DNA of 64,000 nucleotides from Micropterus salmoides (Eukaryota; Chordata; Actinopteri; Centrarchiformes; Centrarchidae), in contig NW_024040817.1 in NCBI RefSeq assembly GCF_014851395.1, forward strand, positions 22,998,269 to 23,062,268, given 5' to 3'. The position numbers and the translations under genes are program-made. Numbering within the stretch: position 1 is the stretch's first letter; each line of letters starts with the position of its first letter. Positions 33,506 through 45,700 of the stretch are shown here, piece after piece. Under the pieces are notes generated by a model, which had not been told where the DNA came from, did not search any database, and saw nothing but the letters and a program-made list of their open reading frames with translations.

Positions 33506-36500
33506 GAAGCATGGTGACAACAACTCACTAAATTAAAAGGCTTCTTCACAAAATCATTTTGTTGTCTTGATGGTACAGAGCGGCATGTTATGAACACACA
33601 GCACCATAAATCTGCTGCCAAAAGGCAGGTGGTGTGGGATTTTTTCAAAGTTAATTAAATAGAAACAAACAATAACATCACATCATATTTTGAAATGTGA
33701 TGCAGCAGCATTTGCACCATAATGCATATCAAGAATAAAAGACTGAACCTGATGCTTTGTTGTTGGAACATTGACTAATGAGTAATCTGAGATCTCCAGT
33801 ATAAATAACAGAATTCTGTGTTATTAAGGCCCGCTCTGATGTGTTTTGAGGTGTTTGTGGTTACTCTGGAGCAGCATAGTGTCATTTACATGTCATTCAA
33901 TGATGGTAAACACAGTGGACAGTTGTGCACTCCAATACGGCACTCCTCAAATAGGGGGCTGCAGATTTATCAATATATGTGTCCTGCTGCCATCAGATGG
34001 CTGCAGGGATTTCATGAATTAAAGGACAAGCTTTTCATACAGTATAACGCACCCGTGGACACCAGATACTGTAAGAATCATATTGATATAATCATCAATT
34101 TATAGCTGAACTGAGTTGCAATTTCCACCAAAATACCAACAACTTGCTTCAAACTGTCTCCTTTGACTGAACCTTCTATTAAACAAACAGGATATAATGT
34201 GTTTAATTAGTGTGATTTAGTGTGGATGGCATGTGGATTTTGTTTCGTTTGGAAAGAGCCTTGTTTCCAGTCTTTACGTTAAGATAAGCCAACCAACTGC
34301 TCACTCCAGCTACATATAATCTGTACAGACAAGTGAGTGGTATCAATCTTCTCATCTAACTTTCAGCAAGATAGCAAATGAGCATACTTCCCAAAACATC
34401 AAACTACTCCCTTAACAGAACTTGAACACAATACTGTCCAGATGCAATGAGATGTCGGACTTCTCTCTAGCGAAACACCAGAATCATTTGTGTTGGCTTG
34501 CTCACTTAATGTAAAACAGTTCTATACATTATTCAGGAATGTTGCTGCTCCTTTGCCCATTACAGCCATTATGAAAGATTTCTGGAAATTATGCCAAGCC
34601 CAGGGCGAAAAAAAATGCCACAGCACAAACTCTGCTCCCCTGTGACACGCCCACACAGAAACTACCAGAACCCTCACAAGTAAAGGTACTGTACATGTGG
34701 GAAAGGGAATATCGAAAAATATATTACACAGCACTGTGACAGCAGGTCCTGGTGGTAATTCCCCAACTTTTTTTTGTCAATCCCAACTCCATTCTATAGA
34801 ACCTACCCCAGAGTGCAGTGTCCATGGGAAGTGCAATTGACTGTACTCCCTCCTAGTGTTTATTTTATCCCCGTGCGGACCACAACAACGCCTGTTACCC
34901 CACTGAACAAATCAATGTAAGGTGTAAAAAAGTAATGATAACTGAACACCCAATGCTATGGGCCACTAAATCAGCTCCAGTGCAGGGCAATTCCCACTGA
35001 GTGCATGATTAAGCAGCTCTAACTGAAGGGGGCTTACAGGATGTTTGGCTCATAACTCAGGACTGTCAAAGCATCGTGGAAGCGTTAAAGAAAAGAAGGA
35101 CATGAAAAGCCCTCTAACTTGGCCATAACCAGCCACAAAGAAAATAAGATGACATGGCACCTTTTATATAAATAATGTTTTAACACACCATAACACACCA
35201 ATATATATATTTCCCACATTCTTGCTCTCTATGTTTACTTACTTCACATAAAAAACAAATGATCACTTTATAAAATTTTAATGCATTTATTAAACTTCCA
35301 AATAATATGCTACTTACTTAAGCAAAGTGTCGGACTACATATCCACCACTGTGGATCTGGTTTGTTGTGCTGGTGACTACTCAGGTCTTACAGGGCATCT
35401 ACACTGATGATGGGATAGGACAATAGGGGTGAAACAGTACTTAATGCCATATTAGTACATACTGGATACAAACAGTATGAAATAAAAGCAGAATTCTGTT
35501 TTGTCACTACACTGAGTTATGATAAACATTACAGACACTGAATTCGGAATAATCATAATAATAGAATGCATAAAATGAGATATTATACCAACCCATTGCC
35601 TCTTCTACACAATCTTTAGAGTTTTAAGGCTGTCATTCTGCATCGAATGCCATGAGTAATACAGCAGTTTGCCATTTTTTGTCATCTAAAAAAATATAAT
35701 TATTTTACTGTCAAAACAAGCTTAAGATTTACTGCGCTAATAAAGACATAGTAAATACAAATACATTGACGTGACAAAGTTTCGACAGTGATCTAATGTA
35801 TTTTTCCTTGGAGGGGGCTGTTGGTGTCATGTGATTGACAGGAAGAAAGAATGGGCACACTGATGTGAATATACTCAACACAGGCATAATGGAATAATAA
35901 TAAAAAAAGACAGAAACCTTGGCGAAACTAAATTAGGTCTTCATGTGCACTGTGATGGATTATATAGGCCAGGCAATATTGAAGTCAATGTGTTTTTTTA
36001 CATAAATCAATGACAGTAAACACTTCAAAGGAGAAGAACAAGTCTGGTAAGGTTGAGCTAAGCTGACTGCGTGCTGATACAACTAGTAACAAGGGAAAGG
36101 AAAAGGGAAATATAGAGTGATACTATCCTGGTTGTCTATTAGACAGTTTCCATTTCCTTCTAAATTAATTATTCTATTTTCTTTTGTCACTTTTACATGT
36201 GTGCAGTGGTCTCCATACCTCCAGAATTGTGGAAGACACAGCAAAGACCTATGTTATCATTAAAGGTGATATCATTTTTTGTATTTTATCCCAGCCAGTT
36301 AACCATGTTTTTGTCATTGCTTGGCCCCGCTGTTGGCCTGGGGAGGGTCTAGATGGCCATGTGCTTCGACTGATACAAATGGAGTCAACACGTACCAAAA
36401 TTTGCCAAATCAACAAGCAAACACAGTCAAATTGTATGGCAATTGTTTTGTAATTTTGTACCACCCATCCATTTCCATCAGCCATTCCCAATCTCCTCAA

Positions 36501-39500
36501 CAAACAAAAGCCTGTACTGATGCATGCACAACTACATGCATCATCTCATTTGTTCCAGTGGATCTGGAAAAAGCAGTTTTAATTGTTAAAATGCTTTTAA
36601 AGACCTGAAAGTTGGCGGTTTGTGTATTTTTTCTCTGAAATTGATCAGTGGCAGTATTGAATGAAGTGCACAACCAAATGGCTGTCTTCAGATAGTGCTA
36701 TATATAAGCAGCCATTTTTGTGATTCATGTGTTGTCTTAAAAGGAATTTCTCTACCCGCTCCTATTAGCGGGGTTCCATTTCTTTCATTGCTGCTGTCTT
36801 GCATGTGGTGGTTGAGATGACTAGTGTGTGTTCATCTGCTCAGCGTGTTTCTGCAGTTTTCTGATGAAACATTTTAAAAGACACTACAAACCACAGTATC
36901 CCACTCCTTCTACCACAGTCTCCTCCTCTTTGCTGAGCAACATGTATCCTCGTCCCTGCTTGACGTAATCTTTGCCGCTACTCTCTGCTAATTACATCTG
37001 AGCGGTTGGAGTTGTAGAGCAGAAGGCTTAGAGGTAGAAAGATTGTGAGATAAGTAGATAAGCACTGTGACAGAACTGTGTTCCTAGACTTAGTTACACA
37101 CAGAGATGTATACATGAAAAAGTGTATTTGAAGAAGTGTGGTAAGTGTTTGACTGCTGCGACAGAATGTGTGCAGCAGCAGAGTGTGATTCTGCTGACAG
37201 CTCAGGATCTTCTAATAAGTGGCTTCCCTGTTTGGCAGAGGGCGAGGGAGGGGATGGAAAATGGCTCTTTCCCCTTTCTAACCTGCCGAAGTCCCCTCTG
37301 TGCTAACGCTCAGCTGCACACTGAGGTGCTCAGCTGCACACACTACTGCATGATTTAATTAGAGTGGCACGCATATGTCTCAATAGCAAGGTACCTGCCT
37401 GTCTGATTAAATCCAGATGACTGTTTTACGCAACATTATTTCTTATTTCCCTAAATATTGAATATTAAAGAAGCAATAAGTAAAGGTTTTACAGCCCATT
37501 GAACACAATGCCCTAAATATAAATGTAAAGGTTGATTAGGTTGTTTATTAACATCAGTAATTCAGAAATTACTCCATCAAATGTTAACGTGTGCACATTC
37601 CTGTGTGTAAAATGCAGCTTTCTGTGTAAAACACGCCTCAAGGCTAGTGTGACCCAATGGCTAGAGCACCAAAAGTACCACTTACAAATGCTCTCAAAGA
37701 TGCTCTCAAAGAGTTTGTGGCATTTTTACCCTTTTCTCTTTGTTTCATTCTCTTTTTCTTGACTTTATATTCAACTTGAGACTGTGTACAGTGATTATTG
37801 TCAGTGCACTCTAGCGTTGTGAAGAATATGGTAGTTAAATGATGAAAGAAAGGAGAGTGTTCAAATAATTAACCCAAAATGTCATAGCTGTCATTTGAGT
37901 TATCATACTCAATATAGTGCTACACACATATTATTTACAGTATAGTATATTTACAGATAATTTACTCCTCAATAGATGACATATAATTTAGCTGGATTCT
38001 AATTCATAGCTAAGCTAATCTTGTATTTCGTGCTGTGTGGTATCGCTACAACATGGTTGGACTGAGCAGAGCTTACAGAAAAGGGTGAAGCCGAGACACA
38101 CTTCTGTAATAATTCACTTCTTCTTGAGTGTGTAAGCCTTACTGTACAAACTTCAAGATGAAAAGAAAAACAACAATTAATGCATATGCAAAACAGAGAC
38201 AGTGGGACCAATGCCTTTGTTCCTTGAATCTGGCTGTCACTGGTTTTTAATTAGTCGACTCCCTTCAGCGAATGCGAATACAAAGCGCTTATCAATGACA
38301 CAACAGAAACATATGAGGGGCCGTACATGCTAACAAGGGTCTTTAATCAATGGCTGCCACACAGGCACCAGGCAGGGTGTAGCTTATTCACGTAGCAAGT
38401 TGTATTGTTGTTGTAATAGTTCAATACATAAATTTGTGTGTGTAGTTGAGTTTTATTTGTTTTACTGCTGTTTGCCTGTGGTTTCCTGTTGAAGCATTCA
38501 ACAGTTTAGTAAGGAAACCGTGGAGCTGTTTGTACAATTCTTGAAGTGGGGATAAAAATAACAATAGACATTTACACAGCACATTTCAATGAGATATAGA
38601 GACCCTAGCAGAGGAACAATAGTGATTGAAATGACAAACAAATATAAATAAAAGTAGCTCATTTACATCATTGCAGTGGAGTTACTGTTTGGAGAGTGTG
38701 TATTTTTGAGATGGAATTTGATCTCTCTATTTGTTCACTGAAACACACAGGTGAGCACGTGCCGATAAAGCGACAGTGTACCTCTATCAAAAATCCAGCG
38801 CTGTGATCCCTGAGGCTGGAGCGACGTTGCAGCCCATTCCACTCTCAGTGCGGAGCCCCATTAAGCTTTGGCTCCAATCAAAGATCCTCTCTCTGTATCA
38901 GATTTACTTAATCTCTGAGAGCCCACTCCACCTCAGAGGCACAGCGCTCTGACAGCTGATTGATCGGTCTGATGCTGAAAATGGAACGGGTTTGGTATAA
39001 AGCAGCAGCTGTGTGTGTGTCTGTGTTTGTATTTCACTCTCTGTTTGGGTGTGTTCTTACATCCGCTGATTGTAGGTTGTTCTCAAGTTGCTGTTTCAGA
39101 AAAATGGTCTGCATTTTTTTCAATTGCTGTTCCATATCCTTCACAATCCATGAATGAATTCAAATCTCCAATAAGTTTGTCTTCATTCTCTCTATTAGGT
39201 TACCGATCCGTTTGGTCCATATGTGTGTGTTTGATGTGATTGTGTGTGTGGTTTAGTGGCAGATTGATGTGTTTGTCTCCACATGTGTTGTTTTCCATCC
39301 TTTGTTTCATGCTGTTGTTTGGACAGGCATAGGCTAGCTGGAGATGGGAATAAATGGGACTGTTAGGAGACATCCGTTATACGCTGACACAAAGCCATTA
39401 TAAAACAACAACTCTGTGTGTGTTTGTAGGCACATACTGTATAGCATGTGTGTGTATTTATTGTGAGAAACAGAAGTGGGGGGTATGTTTGTTTCTGTGT

Positions 39501-39560
39501 CTGACAATATATATTTTATACTTGTGTATATAGGCTGCCACCAATGAGCGTACAACTTCA
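33506..39560. other. Six kilobases of largely unique non-coding DNA
   Basis: I found no exon with supported splice sites and domain content. 37640-37665 (GTGACCCAATGGCTAGAGCACC) faintly resembles a tRNA-type A box but no B box follows. 38760-38960 is low-repeat and well mixed (GCCCCATTAAGCTTTGGCTC), a candidate conserved element at best. Short TG-rich tracts lie at 39010-39030 and 39225-39250. Confidence 0.35.
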
Positions 39561-39745
39561 TTCTTGTGCAATGAATCGATAAATCGTTTGGTCTATAAAA
39601 TAGTGATAAATGCCCATCACAATTCCCCTCAGCCTAAGGTGGTGTGTTCAAATTGCTTGTTTCGTCTGGCCAACAGTCCAAAACCACAAGATATTTAATT
39701 GACAATGATAGTTTTAAAAAAATGCTGGCGTTTAAGAAGCTGGAC
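39561..39745. repeat. Dispersed repeat copy A (CGATTAATCG-type family)
   Basis: ATGAATCGATAAATCGTTTG, then GGTCTATAAAATAGTGA, TCTGGCCAACAGTCCAAAACC and TGGCGTTTAAGAAGCTGGA follow the order of a widespread percomorph repeat. A second diverged copy lies at 49780-49975. Confidence 0.55.
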
Positions 39746-39883
39746 CCAGAAAATGTTGGACATGACTTCCACGAACAATTCATGTTGGAAAGGCTGTATA
39801 TAGGAATGTCCCAGTGTCACTCTATTTTGTGGACAACTTTTCTGTTATCGTTTTCCCTCTCCTCCATGACTCTCTGTCCATCC

Positions 39884-40039
39884 CAGATCATTATCAGCAC
39901 TTATAGATAATATAGTGCCACCCAATTACAGATGACAACATTGATATAGCCATGAACGAGTGTATCATTATTGCCATTTAGCAGCCTGGGTTTGACAGTC
40001 AATCTTCCTTTATTACCTTGCTTCATTCTCTAGGCACTC
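39884..40039 (+). repeat. Local direct duplication, copy A
   Basis: Starts CAGATCATTATCAGCACTT and ends in a CTTCATTCTCTAGGCACT block; aligns with 40506-40701 but lacks about 40 internal bases. Confidence 0.8.
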
Positions 40040-40505
40040 AGGGACATGGTATTTTAATGGCTAGCAGGGGCAAGTCCAATTGTATAGAAGTCTATAACTA
40101 GGAGAAAATAACTGCTAAACAAATAAAAGAGTTTATGACCCTAATGACAGACATACCTTACATGTGTTAGTTAAGAGTTAATGTAGAAATTCTGAGGTAT
40201 GGTACCATCCAAGGTGGTTTGTTTTTGAGTTGATTTGACCGAGTGTATTTAATGTGTGTATCTTTTTTGTGATGGTTGGTCAGTCTCTTACCTTTTTTGC
40301 TATTTATTTCTTTATTAAACACCTATTTGTTATTATTATATTTTTTTCTCTATTTAAGAGAACAGTTCATGTGCTGTATATGAACAGTGATTCTGCATTC
40401 ATCATCTAATTTGTAATTGTCAAATTGTAAATATAAATGAAGCCTATTTCCCGGTTGTTTCCTTTCAATTGCCTCTCTCACAGAACACATACACTTCGGC
40501 CACCA

Positions 40506-40701
40506 CAGATCATTATCAGCACTTTACTAATAGATGGTGTAGTGCCAGCAAACTTTGACTGATATATAATCCATCAAGTTACACCAATTACAGATAGCAA
40601 TATTGATATAGCCATGAACCAGTGTATCAATATTGCCATTTAGCAGCCTGGGTTTGACATTCAACCTCTTCCTTTATGACCTGCTTCATTATCTAAGCAC
40701 T
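40506..40701 (+). repeat. Local direct duplication, copy B
   Basis: Matches copy A through ATTGATATAGCCATGAAC, GTGTATCA.TATTGCC and ATTTAGCAGCCTGGGTTTGA, with an extra TTTGACTGATATATAATCC segment. The copies are about 620 bp apart. Confidence 0.8.
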
Positions 40702-41435
40702 GTGTATATATTGAAGAGTCTGCAAATTATAATGAAATACATGCAATGAAATGGCAGAGAGCTTTTGGAGAAATTAAGGATGACGCTTTCTGTTAGTTAT
40801 GGTGACCGTTGCTGATGGGGGATGTAGCTTTATCTATTCTTCTTTATGTCTTTGACTATCATCATCTTAGTTGCATGTACATCTCTATGTCCTATTTCAT
40901 ATGACTTATTATACTCTCACTCCAGCATTATGTTTTGTTCCTAACAAGTAAGAAAATGAATCATCACAGCCTTGTCAGGATGTAAAGGGTAGGACTGAAG
41001 TTGTAATAAAAAAAAGAAATGAGAATGCAGATGTGCATGCTTGTGTGAGCAGGCGTGTTTGTTCCAGTGTCGTTTGCCTTCATGTGTTTGTTTGGCAAGG
41101 CAAACGGATGGTGCTGCAGTGCTTTATGGTGCTTCATAAAAATAAATGGTCTCTGTCTGACTTCAGTTATAATGGTGAATATGCAAAGGCCTCGTTCATT
41201 AGTTTGCATTTGCTCTGTGAGCAGGGGAAGTGGATTTGGTGTATTTAGTATCTGACTGTTGTCCTAAGTAGCAGGGATTATTCTAATGTTCTGTCAGTAG
41301 CAAGGCCTAATTCCCCTTTCTATTCCTGACATCCATTACAAAGGATAATCTAATAGACAATACCTTATATTTCCAGTTCCATATGTTTCTTAATGCCGTA
41401 TGAGTAGTGTTCAAGCTAGGATTGTCTGGGAGGGG
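40702..41435. other. Non-genic
   Basis: No recognisable feature; overlapping short ORFs near 41000-41250 have no domain. Confidence 0.3.
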
Positions 41436-42130
41436 CTCAAATAGGACCATCAGTCCTTATGCTTTGCTCAAGGGGAAACTGTGCACCTGTTGAGTGCCAC
41501 AAAAAGCCTTTTGTCGCACTGATGGTACTCTCAATCCTCAATGCCCGATCAGGCTTGTGTAAGAGCTTCCTTTCAAGGGCGTTTTTCAAGCAATCTTCCC
41601 ATGGGACTGTCTCCTCCAGCAGCACAGCTTGCTTGGTGAAATCAGACACAAAGACGATGTCTGGTCACAGGGTGGTGGCTGCAATACGGTTGGGCAACTT
41701 CATCTGCCAGTCCCTTGCAGAGGCCAGGATGCCTGCAGACGTTCTTTTGGCTGGTTTTGGCTGCTCCCCAACTCTGGCGATGGCCTGCTTGGAGGGTTGC
41801 GACCACTTCTTCCACTCAACTCCTGCACTGATAGCTACAGCAATGGTCTTCAGGACCTGATCATGCATTCATCTACCGTTCCTCTCCAAGTGCCTTTGTA
41901 CATCAGCTGAAGAAGTGTTCCAGGGTTTCTTTCCAAAGCTCAGCCCAGGTAACATTTCTCTCGACCGCCTTCTCCCATCTAGTCCAAGTTCCCTGTTGCT
42001 TCATTCACACACTTTGCATGTTCTCATCTCCTCCGCCTCTTGTGATGCAGCCTTGCCTCTGCCTTCTGAACAGCTTCCTCTGCCCTCCACTTTCTGCCAG
42101 TCGTCACTTGTAACCCTGCTTTAGCCACCT
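41436..42130 (-). pseudogene. LINE C-terminal fragment (possibly R2/HERO-type), degenerate
   Basis: Minus-strand reading gives RHDQVLKTIAVAIS (first residue inferred from the adjacent frame), ILASARDWQMKLPNRIAATT, PDIVFVSDFTKQ and AVLLEETVPWED. This is the order seen in the C-terminal, endonuclease-like region of a fish LINE polyprotein; the PD...E...TVPWE pattern would fit a restriction-like endonuclease. One stop breaks the frame before PDIVF. The upstream part (41900-42130) is too decayed to read. The clade is inferred. Confidence 0.55.
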
Positions 42131-42235
42131 TCGGATCACTATCCCACTAATCCCTGTGTTGTACCACTTCTCTAGCTCTTGTTAAGTCTTGTTAAGTGCA
42201 AGTCATGTCTGAGAAATACAGGTGAGGATATCACA

Positions 42236-42800
42236 TACAGTATATCACAAAAGTAAATATTTGATTATATCTTTTCATGTGACAACACTGAAGAAATGAC
42301 ATTTCGCTACAATTTAAAGTAGGGAGTGTACAGCTTGAACGCTCACTGGGCTTGGCCCGTCCATCACCTTTACCCTCATCTTCATTAGCAAGGCAGTGGT
42401 CGTTTTGGAGGTGTGTTTGGGGTCGTTATCATGTTGGAATACTGTTCTGCGGCCCAGTCTCTGAAGGGAGGTGATCATGCTCTGCTTCAGTATGTCACAG
42501 TACATGCTGGCATTCATGGTTCCCCCATATGAACTGTAGCTCCCCAGTGCCCCGCACTCATGCAGGCACAAGACCATGACACTCCCACCACCATGCTTGA
42601 CTGTAGGCAAGACACACTTGTCTTTAGACTCCTCACCTTGTTGCCACAAGGCCTGTTCTGAGTGGAACCTGCGCTGTTGAACCGCTGTATGGTCATGGCC
42701 ACCGTTCTGCAGCTCAGTTTCAGGGTCTTGGCAATCTTCTTATAGCCTAGGCCATCTTTATTATTTTTTTCAAATTATCAGAGAGTTCTTTGCCTGATGC
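42236..42800 (-). pseudogene. Tc1/mariner transposase fragment with one terminal repeat
   Basis: The left end reads TA then CAGTATATCACAAAAGT, followed by TTTGATTATATCTTTTCATG, a Tc1-like terminal repeat with an internal deletion. The minus strand then encodes VKHGGGSVMVL, SMITSLQRLG and VFQHDNDPKHTSK, the part of the DDE transposase carrying the second catalytic Asp. Beyond 42649 helix-turn-helix remnants continue in shifted frames to about 42770. The right terminal repeat is missing and the copy is dead. Confidence 0.85.
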
Positions 42801-45158
42801 TGATTAAGGTGATTAAGATCCTGATGTGGTGTGCTTAAAAGTATTACTGAGGGATTCCAACTATTATTTACTATTTGTTAGCTTTAGCTGTTGGTCAGTA
42901 CTTGACTGCAACCTAGCTACAACAGACAGGGAAAATTATGTTAACTCAGCTAACACCAGTTGATTTATTGAATTAGTTGTTGGTATTTTTAAAAAGCAAA
43001 ATTCATTGTCCTTTTTTAAATATCAAAATGGAACAGAGTGACATCTCACTCTCTAGTCTAGAGTCCAGTTTGCAATGCAAGTTTACCAGAACACAGTTTC
43101 CTTTTATAGTTTGGCTAACACAAAATTAATGTTGCTACAGCTTATACAATCTATTGAGAAGCCTGTTAACTGCATTGACCCTGCCCTTGATTTTACAGGG
43201 GACGAATGGGGTGGAGGGAGGTTGTACTGGAAAATTTATCTTTTAAGCAGGTCATTGTTGTGCTCTGGCTCAATCCCAGTAGGGGTGTAAAGAAAAACAT
43301 TGCATTTTGAAAGATTTCCATTAGCTAAACAATAAGGAAAAACTTCATTATTCCAAATTGTCTAATTTAATAGTTGCATTTTAAAATGCTAGAGCTTTGA
43401 GAGGTTAAATGCATAATATGTACCGTTATTAGCATAGCAGTTGAATGGTTCACCCTGACCTAACATTAACATTATGGGAAACCTCTAGAACAGTGATATG
43501 CAGATACACTACCACCAGCTGACTAATTGTCTTTCAGCTTATGGAGACAAGACCCATGTTTTTTGCCAACTAGTCACAGCAGGTGATGCACATTGAATAT
43601 GCATTTTGCAAAGTGGTAATGTGAAGTTTACAAAGGTTGAAAATTCATTATACATTGAACCCACTCATGGCTTTGAGAAAATACTTAAAACTTTATTCAA
43701 ATCCTTTGGGAACTTCGTGTCACCCCTGAAAATATTCTGTAAATGTTGGGACTGCTTGGTTTGCTAAGCCTGAAATGGTTTATGATTTGACCGTGAGCTT
43801 AGGGTATTCAGGTTTTGGGGTTTTGGGTGAGTATTCAGAACTATACTTGCTGTGCTTTCTCTGATATTGAGGGAGCCTCAGCCTGAGGGATAAGAAAGGA
43901 GAGTGAAGATAAGGCTTTAGCTGATTAAGACACACGTAATGGGAATTTGGCAGCTGGTCCACCGGTCATCTAAAAGTAATGGACACTTAAAACATTCCTG
44001 GAATTACGAAGTGTTTGATATTCTTTTTACCCTTTTTTAATGGAAATATGGCACTTGCAAAAGGATGGAAGATGAAAATTTACTGATGGAGAATGGAGAG
44101 GTGTGGAGAAAAGGAAGCACAGATATTTGTGAAATATGTGATGTTATTTGAATGACAAAAAATGACAGATGGAACAATACAAAGTTTAATAGGTAAGGAA
44201 AGCATCAGGAAAAAAATACTTAGAGTACTTAAAGTACTTTGAGAAGCGAGTGTGAAGTGAAGAGTGTGAGAATGTAAATGAGTTGCTGGGCCCACAGTAC
44301 ATATTGGAATTAATGAGGGAAAATGTTCCAGCGGGGCTACAGTCATACAGTGTGAATAATTTATACACAAGGTCACAGAGAGACAGGGATATAGGAGAGG
44401 AATCTTTGATGGCTGGATTGATGGTGTGGTGTGTGTCTGGCCTGTGTGTTGTATAAAATTGCACTAAAAGCACAACCACAAAACCATACACTTATATTTG
44501 GGATGTAAAGATAAAGCACTTTATTTAACAACTGACTGTTCAGCTAATCTTCGCAAAGACTTCCTATTACTGTTCCTAAGTATGTCTAACTTTCCGCTCT
44601 TGCACAGTGCATTTGTAGATTACAATAACTGTGGTAGACTTGAAATTCACAGTAATTGTTTAAACAGTGGTTCCTAGATTTCACACAGAAGTAAACTCAG
44701 ACAGGCTTCACATTTCTAGCTAACAGCTGTTAAATCTTTCAGCTGAACAGGCGGCCATCCCTAGTTGAATTTAAAAGCTGTAGTGAGCTAAGGCTAGCGC
44801 TAGTTTCCAGCTGATTCCTTTGGCAGCAAAAACCCTGTGATGATGGGGACATGATGGCTACATGTCCCCGGCAAACTGTCAGCATTGTCACAATCTGATG
44901 ATCCATAGAGGACATGGAAAGGAGAAGCATTATTAGCATATCACAAAGAAGAGCTAGTTATCCCAGGATTTGACATAGTTAAATTTATGTTTTAATATTT
45001 TTATTTTCAAACGGTATGCTTCACTTTTACTAGAGAAATCTGAGAATAAGGAATAACTGATGGGTTTTGTAATAGTAAGCTAATTACATGCAACTTGTCT
45101 TTGGAAATAACATTACATTCTACATTCTTTAACATACTTATGTGCACACACATGTACA
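42801..45158. other. Non-genic
   Basis: AT-rich, no supported exon; minus ORFs of about 100 codons at 44080-44491 overlap each other in two frames without recognisable domains. Confidence 0.35.
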
Positions 45159-45180
45159 CACACACACACACACACACATA
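45159..45180 (+). repeat. (CA)n microsatellite
   Basis: Short CA tract. Confidence 0.85.
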
Positions 45181-45289
45181 CAGACACATTCACCCACACA
45201 GATACACACAGTCTCACACATAGACACAAATAAATGTAGGTTGTGCCTGGTAGAATTATTCCTGATGCTTTTCTTTCAGTTATTTATTT

Positions 45290-45700
45290 AAATTAATTGT
45301 TATTATTCCAGCTCTCGTGGCTGTGCTGTGTTGCTTATTTAGTGTGCGTGACTGTTTCTTGTTTTCATTTTTCTCTTAGTTGTCTTACTATGTCAGCTGT
45401 TCCATTGCTGCTGTTCGGCTGGTTGTCTTTAACTATTATTATTATTTTATTGTTTGTTGGTTTGTTGTTGTTTTTCTCCTCCCCAAGCCCCCCTCTATGT
45501 TCTATTGTAGGTTTCGTTGCTTTCTGCAATTGGTGTTTCCCACTGCTTTTCCCTGTTGTCCCCACCTTCCATCCCCCTTCTCTTACAGGTGTTGTCCTTT
45601 CTCTATGCTGTCTGTTTGTGCCCCTCCATCCCGATGTCTGCCCCCCTGTCCGGCCCGGTGACAAATCAATACATAATTAAATAAATAAATAATAATAAAA
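45290..45700. other. Pyrimidine-rich block ending in AAATAAATAAATAA; possible retroposon tail
   Basis: C/T-rich sequence ending CCGGCCCGGTGACAAATC and then an A/T tail with repeated AATAA words. The layout is like a LINE 3' UTR plus tail. The 127-codon + ORF and 99-codon - ORF are composition effects. Weak. Confidence 0.3.

Noticed and set aside
37640..37665. tRNA-like A box (GTGACCCAATGGCTAGAGCACC)
   Set aside because: No B box (GTTCGANTC) or cloverleaf follows within 80 bases, so neither a tRNA nor a convincing SINE head.
45297..45680. 127-codon + ORF that looks like a multi-pass hydrophobic protein
   Set aside because: The sequence is pyrimidine-rich, which automatically gives Leu/Phe/Ser/Pro codons; the opposite strand is also open, and it ends in an AT tail like a retroposon.
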